From: Cellulosimicrobium protaetiae
GTDB taxonomy: Bacteria > Actinomycetota > Actinomycetes > Actinomycetales > Cellulomonadaceae
DNA length: 64,000 bases
Reading direction: 5' to 3'
Assembly: GCF_009708005.2 (NCBI RefSeq)
Contig: NZ_CP052757.1
Location: forward strand, 2,294,001 to 2,358,000
Numbering within the stretch: position 1 is the first letter of the stretch; the number at the start of each line of letters is the position of its first letter. Both the position numbers and the translations under genes were made by a program. Of this stretch, positions 42,446-52,936 are shown one piece after another. A model generated the notes under the pieces. It made no database searches, was not told the origin of the DNA, and worked only from the letters and a program-made list of their open reading frames with translations.

Positions 42446-42847
42446 TCAGTCCTGCGCGGTGGTGGTCCGTGAGCACCCCGCGCACGTGCCGAACAGCTCG
42501 ATGGTGTGCTGGATGTCGACGAACCCGTGCGACGTGCCGACCTGGTTGGCCCACGCCTCGACGGTCGGGCCGTCGATCTCGACGGTGCGTCCGCACGTGC
42601 GGCACACGAGGTGGTGGTGGTGCTCGCGGCGCTCGCACCGGCGGTAGAGGTTCTCGCCCTCCTCGGTGCGCAGCACGTCGACGTCGCCGCCGTCCGCGAG
42701 GCTCTGGAGCGTGCGGTACACGGTCGCGAGCCCCACGTTGTCCCCGCGCGTGCGCAGGATCTCGTGGAGCTGCTGGGCGCTGCGGAAGTCGTCGAGGTCC
42801 TCGAGCGCGTCCGAGACGGCGGCGCGCTGTCGGGTCATGCGCTGCAC
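42446..42847 (-). CDS. zur: Fur-family regulator, probably zinc-responsive (Zur)
   Basis: A 133-residue Fur-fold repressor. The winged helix has RQRAAVSDALEDLDDFRSAQQLHEILRTRGDNVGLATVYRTLQSLADGG. The dimerisation/metal half has YRRCERREHHHHLVCRTCGRTVEI and a C-terminal CAGC pair, giving the two CxxC structural zinc motifs. Its place at the end of znuA-znuC-znuB argues for zinc rather than iron. GTG 42847 has GGAGGTGA at ideal spacing; it overlaps znuB by 13 bases. Confidence 0.9.
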   Translation of the reverse strand: MQRMTRQRAAVSDALEDLDDFRSAQQLHEILRTRGDNVGLATVYRTLQSLADGGDVDVLRTEEGENLYRRCERREHHHHLVCRTCGRTVEIDGPTVEAWANQVGTSHGFVDIQHTIELFGTCAGCSRTTTAQD

Positions 42848-43803
42848 GTGTCACCTCCGGGTGTACGGTCCGACGCGCCCGAGGGTACGAGGTCGAGCTC
42901 GACGTCGTCGGGGATGTCCGGGTGCGGGTCGCGGACGACGCGCGGACGGCGGCGGACCCACAGGGGGCGCAGGGCGGCCACGACGAGGTAGGTCGCGATC
43001 GCGAGGACCACGATGGTCGCGCCCGGGGAGACGTTGTTCCAGTACGTGAAGGACAGCCCGACGACGCACACGAGCACGCCGACGACGCAGGCGACGAGCA
43101 TCGTGCGTCGGAACGAGCGCGTCACGAGCTGCGCGACCGCGACGGGCACGATCATGAGCGCGCTGACCAGCAGCAGCCCGACGACGCGCATCGACACGGT
43201 GACGGTGAGCGCGGCGACGACCGCGACCGCGATGTTCAGGCTCCGCACCGGCAGGCCGGACGCGCGCGCGAACTCCTCGTCGTGGCTCACGGAGAACAGG
43301 GCCGCGCGCAGCCCGACCCCGACGAGCAGGATCACGGCGCTCAGCACGACGGTGAGGACGAGGTCCGCCGAGGTCACGGTCGAGATCGAGCCGAAGAGAT
43401 ACTGCATGAGGCTCCCGGAGGAGCCCCCGGCGAGCCCGATGAGGAGCACGCCGCCGGCGATGCCGCCGTAGAAGAGGAGCGCGAGCGCGAGGTCACCGCT
43501 CGTGCGACCGCGTTCGCGCACCAGCTCGATCGCGACGGCGCCGAGCACGGCCGCGACGACCGCTCCGGGGATCGCGAGCGCGTCGTTCGGGACGACGCCC
43601 ATCGCCGCGCCGACGAGCCACCCGAGCGCCACGCCGGTGAGCGCGACGTGCCCGATGCCGTCGCCGAGGAGCGAGAGCTTGCGCTGCACGAGGTAGGTGC
43701 CGACGACGGGCGCGCTCACCCCGACCAGCAGCGCGGCGAGGAGCGCGCGCTGCATGAGCGGGTCGGTGAGCATCAGGGAGATCTCGGAGAACAACGTGGT
43801 CAT
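42835..43803 (-). CDS. znuB: zinc ABC transporter permease
   Basis: A 322-residue permease of the ABC-3 (ZnuB/MntB) family with about eight to nine helices. Typical segments are LLVGVSAPVVGTYLVQRKLSLLGDGIGHVALTGVALG and SHDEEFARASGLPVRSLN, the cytoplasmic coupling region. A hydrophilic tail of about 40 residues contains two His. It overlaps znuC by 4 bases and zur by 13. Confidence 0.93.
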   Translation of the reverse strand: MTTLFSEISLMLTDPLMQRALLAALLVGVSAPVVGTYLVQRKLSLLGDGIGHVALTGVALGWLVGAAMGVVPNDALAIPGAVVAAVLGAVAIELVRERGRTSGDLALALLFYGGIAGGVLLIGLAGGSSGSLMQYLFGSISTVTSADLVLTVVLSAVILLVGVGLRAALFSVSHDEEFARASGLPVRSLNIAVAVVAALTVTVSMRVVGLLLVSALMIVPVAVAQLVTRSFRRTMLVACVVGVLVCVVGLSFTYWNNVSPGATIVVLAIATYLVVAALRPLWVRRRPRVVRDPHPDIPDDVELDLVPSGASDRTPGGDTCSA

Positions 43804-44624
43804 GAGGCTGTCCTGGGTGCGTGGCTCGCGGCGGGGTTCAGGGCGTCGGTGAGACCGGTCTCCGGGCCGGCGGGCCGGTTGTCGCCGTCGGAGGGCTCGT
43901 GGGGGTGCAGGTGCTGGTGCGTCACGCCTGCGTGCGTCGACGACGCGCGGGGCGGGGCGCCGTCGTGCACGACGCGCCCGTGCCGCAGGACGACCGCGCG
44001 CTCGATGAGCGGGGCGAGGGCCCCGAGCTCGTGGAGCACGACCAGCACGGTGAGACCGTCCTCGACGAGCCGCGTCATGGTCGCCGCGAACGCCTCCTGG
44101 CTCGGCTTGTCGACGCCGGCGACGGGCTCGTCGAGCACGAGCAGGTCGGGCCGCCGGACGAGGGCGCGCGCGATGAGCACGCGCTGCTGCTGGCCGCCCG
44201 ACAGCTCCGCGGTGGAGTCGTCCGCACGGTCCGCGAGGCCGACGAGGTCGAGCGCCTCGACGGTGCGGTCGCGCCAGCCACGGGGGAGCCGCAGGCGACC
44301 CCCGCCGAGGAGGCCGGACGCGACGACCTCCGACGCGGTGGACGGCATGCCCGACGGCGCGGCGACGCGCTGCGGCACGTACCCGAGCCGACGCCAGGGC
44401 AGGCGCGGCCCGAGCGGCTCGCCGAACAGGTCCACGGAGCCGTGGGAGAGGGGGACGATCCCGACGAGCGCGCGGACCAGCGTCGACTTGCCCGAGCCGT
44501 TGGCGCCGAGGAGCGCGACGACCTCGCCCGACCGCACCGTCAGGTCGATGCCGCGCAGGATCTCGCTCCCGCCGAGAGTCACGTGGACGTCGCGCGCGGC
44601 GACGAGCTCCGGTGCGCCCGTCAT
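43800..44624 (-). CDS. znuC: zinc ABC transporter ATP-binding protein
   Basis: A 274-residue ABC ATPase. Walker A GANGSGKSTL (about 39-48), signature LSGGQQQRVLIARAL, Walker B LLVLDEPVAGVD, and H-loop VVLHELGAL. The C-terminal 45 residues include several His, a feature often seen in zinc transport ATPases. It overlaps both neighbours by 4 bases (ATGA). Confidence 0.94.
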   Translation of the reverse strand: MTGAPELVAARDVHVTLGGSEILRGIDLTVRSGEVVALLGANGSGKSTLVRALVGIVPLSHGSVDLFGEPLGPRLPWRRLGYVPQRVAAPSGMPSTASEVVASGLLGGGRLRLPRGWRDRTVEALDLVGLADRADDSTAELSGGQQQRVLIARALVRRPDLLVLDEPVAGVDKPSQEAFAATMTRLVEDGLTVLVVLHELGALAPLIERAVVLRHGRVVHDGAPPRASSTHAGVTHQHLHPHEPSDGDNRPAGPETGLTDALNPAASHAPRTAS

Positions 44625-45610
44625 GAGCAGGCGAGGCCGGTGGTGAGTGCCTCGAGGTTGGACTCCATCACCTCACGGTAGTCCGTCGCACCCTCCGCGA
44701 GGCTCTCGAGCGGGTCGAGCAGGGCGGTCTGGACGCCGAGGTCGTCGGCGAGCGTCTGGGTCACCTTGGGGCTGACGAGCGTCTCGAAGAAGAGCGTGGT
44801 CACGCCGTTCTCGCGGACGATCTCGCCGACCTCGCGCAGGCGCGCGGGCGACGGCTCGGCCTCGGGGTCGATGCCGGTGATGCCGACCTGGTGCAGGTCG
44901 TAGCGCTCCGCGAGGTAGCCGAACGCCTCGTGGGACGTCACGAGGGTCGCGCCCGCGCACGGCGCGAGCGCCTGGGCGTACTCGGCGTCGAGGGAGTCGA
45001 GGTCCGCGGTGAGCGCCGCGGCGCCTGCGGCGTAGTCGTCGGCGTGGTCGGGGTCGATCGCGGAGAGCTCGTCCGCCACGGCGTCGCCGACGGCGGCGAG
45101 CCGCGTGGGGTCGAGCCAGAAGTGCGGGTCCGTCGGGCCGTGGTCGTGGCCGTCGCCCTCGTCCGCGTGCTCGGCGTGCTCCTCGGCGCTCTCGTCGGCG
45201 TGCTCGTCGCCGTCCTCGCCCGGGTGCTCCTCGAGCCCGGCGGGGCCGGCGGCGTCGACGACGTGCTCCGGTGCGCGCTGCTCGATGCCCTCGTCGACCG
45301 CGGGCTGGAAGCCCGAGAGGTAGACGACGAGGTCGGCGTCGCCGATCGAGCGCACCTGGGCGGGCGCGAGCTCGAGGTCGTGCGGCTCGGCCGCGGGCGG
45401 GGTGAGGTTGGAGACGTCGACGTGCTCCCCGCCGACCTGCTCGACGACGTACTGGAGCGGGTAGAACGACGCGAGCACCTGGAGCCGCCCGTCGTCGGAG
45501 CCGCCGTCGCCGGGGGAGTCGCCGGGGGAGCACGCCGCGACGAGCGCGGCCGTGGCGAGGGCGGCGATGGTGGCGAGGGCGCGACGGCGCCGGGCGGGGG
45601 AGCGGTGCAT
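44621..45610 (-). CDS. znuA: zinc-binding lipoprotein of the ABC importer
   Basis: A 329-residue cluster A-I solute-binding lipoprotein. The signal peptide ends in the lipobox LVAAC (Cys 27). Metal-ligand segments are PAAEPHDLEL, PHFWLDPTRLAAVG, VTSHEAFGYLAERY and the C-terminal VTTLFFETLVSPKVTQTLADDLG. Residues about 128-160 form a His/Asp/Glu-rich loop (EEHAEHADEGDGHDHG), characteristic of zinc rather than manganese binders. It is the first gene of the operon, behind a Zur box. Confidence 0.95.
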   Translation of the reverse strand: MHRSPARRRRALATIAALATAALVAACSPGDSPGDGGSDDGRLQVLASFYPLQYVVEQVGGEHVDVSNLTPPAAEPHDLELAPAQVRSIGDADLVVYLSGFQPAVDEGIEQRAPEHVVDAAGPAGLEEHPGEDGDEHADESAEEHAEHADEGDGHDHGPTDPHFWLDPTRLAAVGDAVADELSAIDPDHADDYAAGAAALTADLDSLDAEYAQALAPCAGATLVTSHEAFGYLAERYDLHQVGITGIDPEAEPSPARLREVGEIVRENGVTTLFFETLVSPKVTQTLADDLGVQTALLDPLESLAEGATDYREVMESNLEALTTGLACS

Positions 45611-45630
45611 GGGTACCAGTGTCCGCCTTC

Positions 45631-45647
45631 TTGAGAATGGATGTCAA
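45631..45647 (-). promoter_or_regulatory. Zur box over the znuA -35 box
   Basis: TTGAGAATGGATGTCAA (plus-strand reading) agrees with the actinobacterial Zur consensus TGAAAATGATTTTCA at 11 of 15 positions. On the minus strand it supplies TTGACA as a -35 box, followed after 18 bases by GACACT and, 7 bases later, the znuA ATG, so znuA looks leaderless. Confidence 0.75.
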
Positions 45648-45679
45648 AACCGTTCCCGGTGAAGCCCGTCACGGCCGGG

Positions 45680-45685
45680 TACGCT
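45680..45685 (+). promoter_or_regulatory. -10 box of glyS
   Basis: TACGCT; transcription from about 45692 would give an 80-base leader before glyS. Confidence 0.4.
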
Positions 45686-45771
45686 GGTCGGTCGGCGCCC
45701 GTGCGGGCGCCGCCCACCCGTCCAGCCCCCACGAGCCACGTGCGGGGCCGTGAGCACCAGGAGTGATGTCC

Positions 45772-47169
45772 GTGGCCGCAGCGCCCTCACCCACCGCCCG
45801 TCTCGACGCCGTCGTCTCCCTCGCCAAGCGGCGCGGGTTCGTCTTCCCCTCGGGCGAGATCTACGGCGGCACCCGCTCCGCGTGGGACTACGGGCCACTC
45901 GGCACCGAGCTCAAGGAGAACATCAAGAAGCAGTGGTGGCGTGCGATGGTCACGAGCCGCGACGACGTCGTCGGCCTCGACTCGTCCGTCATCCTCCCGC
46001 GCCAGGTGTGGGTCGCCTCGGGTCACGTCGGTGTCTTCACCGACCCGCTCACGGAGTGCCTGCACTGCCACAAGCGGTTCCGCGAGGACCAGATGATCGA
46101 GGAGTTCGAGGAGAAGAAGGGCCGCGCGCCCGAGGGCGGTCTTGCCGAGATCGTGTGCCCCAACTGCGGCACGCGCGGCCAGTGGACCGAGCCGCGCGAC
46201 TTCAACATGATGCTCAAGACCCACCTCGGCCCCGTCGAGGACGAGTCCGGGCTGCACTACCTCCGGCCCGAGACGGCGCAGGGCATCTTCGTGAACTTCG
46301 CCAACGTCATGGGTGCGAGCCGCAAGAAGCCCCCCTTCGGTATCGGCCAGATCGGCAAGTCGTTCCGCAACGAGATCACGCCGGGCAACTTCATCTTCCG
46401 CACGCGCGAGTTCGAGCAGATGGAGATGGAGTTCTTCGTCGAGCCGGGCACGGACGCCGAGTGGCACCAGTACTGGATCGACACGCGCACCGACTGGTAC
46501 GTCGACCTCGGTATCGCGCGCGACAACCTCCGCCTGTACGAGCACCCGCAGGAGAAGCTGTCGCACTACTCGACCCGCACGGTCGACATCGAGTACCGCT
46601 TCGGGTTCTCCGGCTCGGAGTGGGGCGAGCTCGAGGGCATCGCGAACCGCACCGACTTCGACCTCAAGACCCACGCGGAGCACTCGGGCAAGGACCTGTC
46701 GTACTTCGACCAGACCAAGAACGAGCGCTGGGTCCCCTACGTCATCGAGCCCGCCGCGGGCCTCACGCGGTCGCTCATGGCGTTCCTCGTCGAGGCGTAC
46801 ACCGAGGACGAGGCGCCCAACGCGAAGGGTGGCGTCGACAAGCGCACCGTCCTGCGGCTCGACCACCGCCTCGCGCCGGTCAAGGCGGCGGTCCTGCCGC
46901 TGAGCCGCAACGAGCAGCTCTCGCCCAAGGCCAAGGACCTCGCGACGGAGCTCCGGAAGTACTGGAACGTCGACTTCGACGACGCCGGCGCCATCGGCCG
47001 TCGGTACCGCCGTCAGGACGAGATCGGCACGCCGTTCTGCATCACGGTCGACTTCGACACGCTCGACGACCAGGCCGTGACCATCCGGCACCGCGACTCG
47101 ATGGCCCAGGAGCGCGTCGCGCTCGACAAGGTCACCGAGTACCTCGCCGGGCACCTGCTCGGCGCCTGA
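45772..47169 (+). CDS. glyS: glycyl-tRNA synthetase (dimeric type)
   Basis: A class II synthetase of 465 residues, the single-chain alpha2 type found in actinobacteria. It begins with [35 protein letters not shown] zinc-binding insert has CLHCHKRF and CPNCGTRG. Motif 2 lies in [26 protein letters not shown], and motif 3 in [14 protein letters not shown]; the anticodon-binding domain is C-terminal. AGGAG is 8 bases before GTG 45772; ATG 45766 and GTG 45763 are in-frame alternatives. Confidence 0.95.
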   Translation: MAAAPSPTARLDAVVSLAKRRGFVFPSGEIYGGTRSAWDYGPLGTELKENIKKQWWRAMVTSRDDVVGLDSSVILPRQVWVASGHVGVFTDPLTECLHCHKRFREDQMIEEFEEKKGRAPEGGLAEIVCPNCGTRGQWTEPRDFNMMLKTHLGPVEDESGLHYLRPETAQGIFVNFANVMGASRKKPPFGIGQIGKSFRNEITPGNFIFRTREFEQMEMEFFVEPGTDAEWHQYWIDTRTDWYVDLGIARDNLRLYEHPQEKLSHYSTRTVDIEYRFGFSGSEWGELEGIANRTDFDLKTHAEHSGKDLSYFDQTKNERWVPYVIEPAAGLTRSLMAFLVEAYTEDEAPNAKGGVDKRTVLRLDHRLAPVKAAVLPLSRNEQLSPKAKDLATELRKYWNVDFDDAGAIGRRYRRQDEIGTPFCITVDFDTLDDQAVTIRHRDSMAQERVALDKVTEYLAGHLLGA

Positions 47170-47198
47170 CCGTCAGCCCGGCGCGCGCCGGGCACGCA

Positions 47199-47230
47199 GG
47201 AGGGGCGGGACCTTGCGGTCCCGCCCCTCC
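47199..47230 (+). terminator. glyS terminator hairpin
   Basis: GGAGGGGCGGGACC (47199-47212) pairs perfectly with 47217-47230 around TTGC. A second palindrome, GCCCGGCGCGCGCCGGGC, lies just before it at 47176-47193. The main hairpin can also serve the convergent small gene. Confidence 0.85.
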
Positions 47231-47268
47231 GTCGCGTCTCGGGACGCGTCGCCCCCTGCGGCCTCGCG

Positions 47269-47427
47269 CTAGCGGGCCGCGCCCTTCGCCCGGTTGAGCA
47301 GGCCGATCACCAGGCTCACGACGAGCACGATGACGCCGATCCAGATGAGGATCTTCGCGGCCTCGATGGCGACGCCGAGGATGAGCAGCACGGCGCCGAC
47401 GATGACCAGGATGAGCCAGAGAGGCAT
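47269..47427 (-). CDS. small two-helix membrane protein
   Basis: A 52-residue protein, MPLWLILVIVGAVLLILG then an AIEAAKILIWIG stretch and a second helix, ending LLNRAKGAAR. The two hydrophobic stretches are separated by a short polar turn. Similar short proteins are widespread in actinobacteria without known function. ATG 47427 has GAAAGGGA 5 bases upstream; ATG 47445 is an alternative. The longer open frame extending to 47715 is antisense to dusB and not credible. Confidence 0.75.
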   Translation of the reverse strand: MPLWLILVIVGAVLLILGVAIEAAKILIWIGVIVLVVSLVIGLLNRAKGAAR

Positions 47428-47538
47428 GTCGTCCCTTTCGTCCATGTCCGGCCTGTATTGCCGGACCTCCCCACCGTGCCACGGTTCGACGCACCTCGCT
47501 CGTCGAGGGACTCTCGCGGACCGATCTGCGGCGGATGG

Positions 47539-47544
47539 GACAAT
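47539..47544 (+). promoter_or_regulatory. -10 box, leaderless start of dusB
   Basis: GACAAT in GGGACAATGG, 7 bases before GTG 47552. Confidence 0.5.
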
Positions 47545-47551
47545 GGAGCGC

Positions 47552-48787
47552 GTGACTGCTCCCGCCCCCGTCCTCAGCACGACGACCGCCGGCCCCGGCG
47601 CGGCCTCCGCCGGCACGGGTCCGCTGCTCGCGCCGTTGCGGATCGGCCCGATCGTCGTCGAGACGCCGGTCGTCCTCGCCCCGATGGCAGGCGTCACGAA
47701 CCGTGCCTTCCGCACGCTGTGCCGTGAGGCCGGCGCGAGCGGTGGCGACGACCCCGGGCTCTACGTGGCCGAGATGGTGACGAGCCGCGCTCTCGTCGAG
47801 CGCAACACCGAGGCGTTGCGCATCGTGACGTTCGGCGCGGAGGAGACGCCGCGGTCCGCGCAGGTGTACGGCGTCGACCCGGCCACCGTCCGCGAGGCCG
47901 TGCGGATCATCGTGGCCGAGGACCGCGCCGACCACGTCGACCTCAACTTCGGCTGCCCCGTGCCCAAGGTGACGCGCAGGGGCGGGGGAGCGGCGCTGCC
48001 CTGGAAGCGGGACCTCTTCACCGCGATCGTGCGCGGCGCCGTCGAGGCGGCGCGCCCGTACGGGGTGCCGGTCACCGTGAAGATGCGCAAGGGCATCGAC
48101 GACGACCACCTCACCTACCTCGAGGCCGGCAGGATCGCGGAGGGCCTGGGCGTCGCCGCGGTCTCGCTGCACGCGCGCACCGCCGCCGAGCACTACTCGG
48201 GCACCGCGGACTGGACCGCGATCGCGCGCCTCAAGGAGACGGTCACGAGCGTCCCGGTGCTCGGCAACGGCGACATCTGGTCCGCCGAGGACGCCGTACG
48301 GATGGTCCGGGAGACCGGCTGCGACGGCGTCGTCGTCGGTCGTGGCTGCCAGGGGCGGCCGTGGCTGTTCGCCGACCTCGCCGCCGCGTTCGCGGGCCGG
48401 TCCGAGCGCGTGCGCCCCGGGCTGCGCGAGGTGGCCGACACGATCTACCGCCACGGCGAGCTGATGATCGAGTACTTCGACGGCGACGAGGGCAAGGGCA
48501 TGCGCGACCTGCGCAAGCACATGGCCTGGTACCTCAAGGGCTACGCGGTCGGCGGCGACGCGCGCCGCGCCCTCGCGATGGTCTCGACGCTCGACGAGCT
48601 GCGCGGTCACCTCGACGCGCTCGACCAGGACGCCCCGTACCCCGGAGAGGCCGCCGAGGGACAGCGCGGTCGGGCCGGCTCGCCCAAGACCCCGCACCTG
48701 CCCTACGGCTGGCTCGACTCGCGCGAGCTCGACGCCGAGCACGAGGAGCGCCTGCGCGAGGCCGAGCTGAGCGTCTCCGGCGGCTGA
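47552..48787 (+). CDS. dusB: tRNA-dihydrouridine synthase (DusB type)
   Basis: A 411-residue flavoenzyme that reduces uridines in tRNA. Seen: VVLAPMAGVTNRAFRTLCREAG (FMN site), VDLNFGCPVPKVTRRGGGAAL with the catalytic Cys, VTVKMRKGIDDDHL, LHARTAAEHYSGTADW and NGDIWSAEDAVRMVRETGCDGVVVGRGCQGRPWLF. The C-terminal region is helical. GTG 47552 is supported by the leaderless promoter; ATG 47543 is in frame but lies within the -10 box. Confidence 0.94.
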   Translation: MTAPAPVLSTTTAGPGAASAGTGPLLAPLRIGPIVVETPVVLAPMAGVTNRAFRTLCREAGASGGDDPGLYVAEMVTSRALVERNTEALRIVTFGAEETPRSAQVYGVDPATVREAVRIIVAEDRADHVDLNFGCPVPKVTRRGGGAALPWKRDLFTAIVRGAVEAARPYGVPVTVKMRKGIDDDHLTYLEAGRIAEGLGVAAVSLHARTAAEHYSGTADWTAIARLKETVTSVPVLGNGDIWSAEDAVRMVRETGCDGVVVGRGCQGRPWLFADLAAAFAGRSERVRPGLREVADTIYRHGELMIEYFDGDEGKGMRDLRKHMAWYLKGYAVGGDARRALAMVSTLDELRGHLDALDQDAPYPGEAAEGQRGRAGSPKTPHLPYGWLDSRELDAEHEERLREAELSVSGG

Positions 48788-48820
48788 CGGCGGTCCGGCG
48801 GGCGAGCGGGGGACGCGGCG

Positions 48821-49501
48821 ATGCGGCGGGCGGGCGAGCCGTCGTGGCGTCTGTCCGTGACGGAAGGTTACGACCTCGACCTCCTGCTCTGGTTCCGCGA
48901 CGCGCTCGGGCTCGTCGTCCTTGGCGACGACGTCCCTCCCCGCGCGGTCCCGCGGTCGCCGGACCGGTCGGATCAGCTGGCGGACGACGAGCGCGTGGCG
49001 GCCGCCGGCCGGTGGGCGGCGTGGTGGCGTGCCGCCCTCGCGTTCGCGGGCGAGAGCCAGCGGGCGGAGGCGCCCGCGGGAAAGGGCCAGTTCCTCGCGT
49101 GGGTGCACGAGCGCGCCGTCGTGCACGAGGCGATCGGGGTGCCACCCGACTTCGCCGCGCTGAGCGACGTGCCCTCGCTGCGCGACGCCGTCGTGCGCCT
49201 CTTTGCTGACGCGCGCCGCGACCTCTCGGGGCGAGAGGCGGCCCGCGCAGGGGCGCTGCCCCGGCGTGCGACGGCTGAGGACCATCGCGGGCTGGCCGCG
49301 CTCGCCGAGGACGTGGCGCGCGCGCACGGCGTCGGGATCGGGGCGGTGCGCGGCGCCGTGCTCGTCGTCGCCGTGGAGGGACCCTGGTGGCGGCTCGTGG
49401 GCCCGGGCGTCGTGGTGTGCTCCTCGTCCGCCTACGGCGACGACGCGGCGTTCACCTCCGAGGTCGTGCGGGCCGCGTTCGTGTCCGCGCTGCGGGCATG
49501 A
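48821..49501 (+). CDS. hypothetical protein
   Basis: A 226-residue protein that I do not recognise. It is soluble, Trp-rich in its N-terminal half (GRWAAWWRAALAFAGESQR) and ends with an alpha/beta-like segment (VLVVAVEGPWWRLVGPGVVVCSSSAYGDDAAF). No signal peptide or membrane helix is seen. It begins 33 bases after dusB on the same strand, so may be co-transcribed. Codon use fits the neighbourhood. Confidence 0.75.
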   Translation: MRRAGEPSWRLSVTEGYDLDLLLWFRDALGLVVLGDDVPPRAVPRSPDRSDQLADDERVAAAGRWAAWWRAALAFAGESQRAEAPAGKGQFLAWVHERAVVHEAIGVPPDFAALSDVPSLRDAVVRLFADARRDLSGREAARAGALPRRATAEDHRGLAALAEDVARAHGVGIGAVRGAVLVVAVEGPWWRLVGPGVVVCSSSAYGDDAAFTSEVVRAAFVSALRA

Positions 49502-49504
49502 GGT

Positions 49505-49532
49505 CGGCCGGGGCCCCTGGGGACCCCGGCCG
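49505..49532. terminator. hairpin between convergent genes
   Basis: CGGCCGGGG (49505-49513) pairs with CCCCGGCCG (49524-49532); the 10-base loop can itself pair. It lies between the hypothetical gene and the GH13 gene, which converge. Confidence 0.7.
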
Positions 49533-49579
49533 TACCCGGCGGGCGTCGCCGCCCTGTGTCGTTCCGCCGAGCGCGCAGG

Positions 49580-51433
<1,854 letters not shown>

Positions 51434-51524
51434 CGAGCTGTCGGTCCTCACGTGCGTTGGTGTCAGGGTTCTCAGGGGGATCACTCGGCGGGTGGAGCGG
51501 GGGTGACGCCGACCCTCCATCGAG

Positions 51525-51538
51525 TGTAAGCGCTTGCG
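51525..51538. promoter_or_regulatory. LacI-type operator upstream of the GH13 gene
   Basis: TGTAAGCGCTTGCG fits TGCAA-N4-TTGCA with two mismatches; its core AAGCGCTT is a perfect palindrome. It is the same pattern as the two sites upstream of the binding-protein gene. Confidence 0.75.
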
Positions 51539-51635
51539 GTGGCCGTTCGACGGTGGCCGACGAGGTCGGCACAAGGCCTCTCGGCGGTTCGTGACACGGC
51601 CGCGCGTCGCGTGCGGCGACGCGGGCCCGCAGTCG

Positions 51636-52673
51636 TCAGGCGGTGGGGGATCCCACCGCCGGTGCGGCGCCCGTGGAGTCACGGACGATGAGCTCCGGCT
51701 GGAACAGGAGCTCCGTGCGCGGCGCGCGCTCGCCCGCGATCTCGGTGAGCAGCGCGCTCACCGCCGCGTGCGCCATCGCGGTCACGGGCTGACGCACGGT
51801 GGTGAGCGGCGGGTCGGTGAAGGCGATGAGCGGCGAGTCGTCATAGCCCACGACCGAGACGTCCTGGGGCACGCGCAGGCCGCGCGACCGTGCCGCCCGG
51901 ATCGCGCCGAGCGCCATGAGGTCGGAGCCGCAGACGATCGCGGTGTGGCCGGAGTCGATGAGCTCGCCGCCGGCGGCCTGCCCGCCCTCGACCGTGTAGA
52001 GCGTGACGACGACGTGCTCCGCCGCCCCGCCCTCGTCGGCCACGAGCCCGTGCCGGACGAGCGAGTCGGCGAAGCTCGCGAGCTTGCGCCGGGCGGGGAC
52101 GAAGCGGTCGGGTCCGATCGCGAGGCCGACACGGCGATGGCCCAGCGACACGAGGTGGCGCACCGACAGCTCGACGCTCGCGACGTCGTCGGGCGACACG
52201 AACGGTGCGTCGATGCCCTCGGCGAAGCCGTTGACGAGCACGATCGGGATGCCGCGGCTGCGCAGCCGCTCGTAGCGCTCGTGGCTCGCCTGGGTGTCGG
52301 CGTGCAGGCCCGACACGAAGACGATGCCGTCGACCGCGTGGTCCATGAGCATGTCGACGTAGTCGTCCTCGGTGGTGCCACCGGGGGACTGCGTGCACAG
52401 CAGCGGGGTGTAGCCGCTCTCCGAGAGGAGGGACTCGATCGTCTGGGCGAACGCGGGGAAGACGGGGTTGGTCAGCTCGGGGACGACGAGACCGACGAGA
52501 CCGGCGGAGCGGGTGCGCAGCGTCGAGGGGCGTTCGTAGCCCAGCACATCGAGCGCGGCGAGCACCGCCTGGCGGGTCTCGCTCGCGACGCCGGGCTTCC
52601 CGTTGAGGACGCGAGAGACCGTCGCGGTGGAGACGCCGGCCTGGGCGGCGAGATCGCTGAGACGGGTGCGCAC
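51636..52673 (-). CDS. LacI family regulator of the maltodextrin locus
   Basis: A 345-residue repressor. The helix-turn-helix and hinge (RTRLSDLAAQAGVSTATVSRVLNGKPGVASETRQAVLAALDVLGYE) are followed by a periplasmic-binding-protein-like sensor domain (GLVVPELTNPVFPAFAQTIE, then VGYDDSPLIAFTDPPLTTVRQP). Its location between two sugar-gene units, and shared operators at both, indicate control by maltodextrin or a derivative. TACGCT on the minus strand (52681-52686) lies 7 bases before GTG 52673, so the start is probably leaderless. Confidence 0.94.
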   Translation of the reverse strand: MRTRLSDLAAQAGVSTATVSRVLNGKPGVASETRQAVLAALDVLGYERPSTLRTRSAGLVGLVVPELTNPVFPAFAQTIESLLSESGYTPLLCTQSPGGTTEDDYVDMLMDHAVDGIVFVSGLHADTQASHERYERLRSRGIPIVLVNGFAEGIDAPFVSPDDVASVELSVRHLVSLGHRRVGLAIGPDRFVPARRKLASFADSLVRHGLVADEGGAAEHVVVTLYTVEGGQAAGGELIDSGHTAIVCGSDLMALGAIRAARSRGLRVPQDVSVVGYDDSPLIAFTDPPLTTVRQPVTAMAHAAVSALLTEIAGERAPRTELLFQPELIVRDSTGAAPAVGSPTA

Positions 52674-52680
52674 ATGGGGA

Positions 52681-52686
52681 AGCGTA
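52681..52686 (-). promoter_or_regulatory. -10 box, leaderless start of LacI-family gene
   Basis: TACGCT on the minus strand, 7 bases before GTG 52673. Confidence 0.5.
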
Positions 52687-52797
52687 GGGGACACCGGACC
52701 TCCTCGTCCTGGTCGTCCGGTCGGTGAGTCGCGCGGCTCGTGCGGAGGCGCGCGGACCCGACGACCGGGGGAGGCGGGTGGGCGTCGGTCGACGCCC

Positions 52798-52835
52798 TGC
52801 AATGCGTTGCATGAAAGTTACCGCAACAACTTGCA
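52798..52835. promoter_or_regulatory. pair of LacI-type operators before malE
   Basis: TGCAATGCGTTGCA (52798-52811) and CGCAACAACTTGCA (52822-52835) share the form TGCAA-N4-TTGCA; the first has perfect arms. Their centres are 24 bases apart. They lie in the 263-base gap between the divergent regulator and malE, which otherwise shows only a possible -10 (TACCGT) after the sites. Confidence 0.8.
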
Positions 52836-52936
52836 TCCGTGCCACCTCGCGCTCTACCGTCGTCGCATCAGGGCCACGGTCGGTGCGAACCGACGTCGGC
52901 CGCCACCGCACTGCAACATGCTGGGAGTGACCACTG

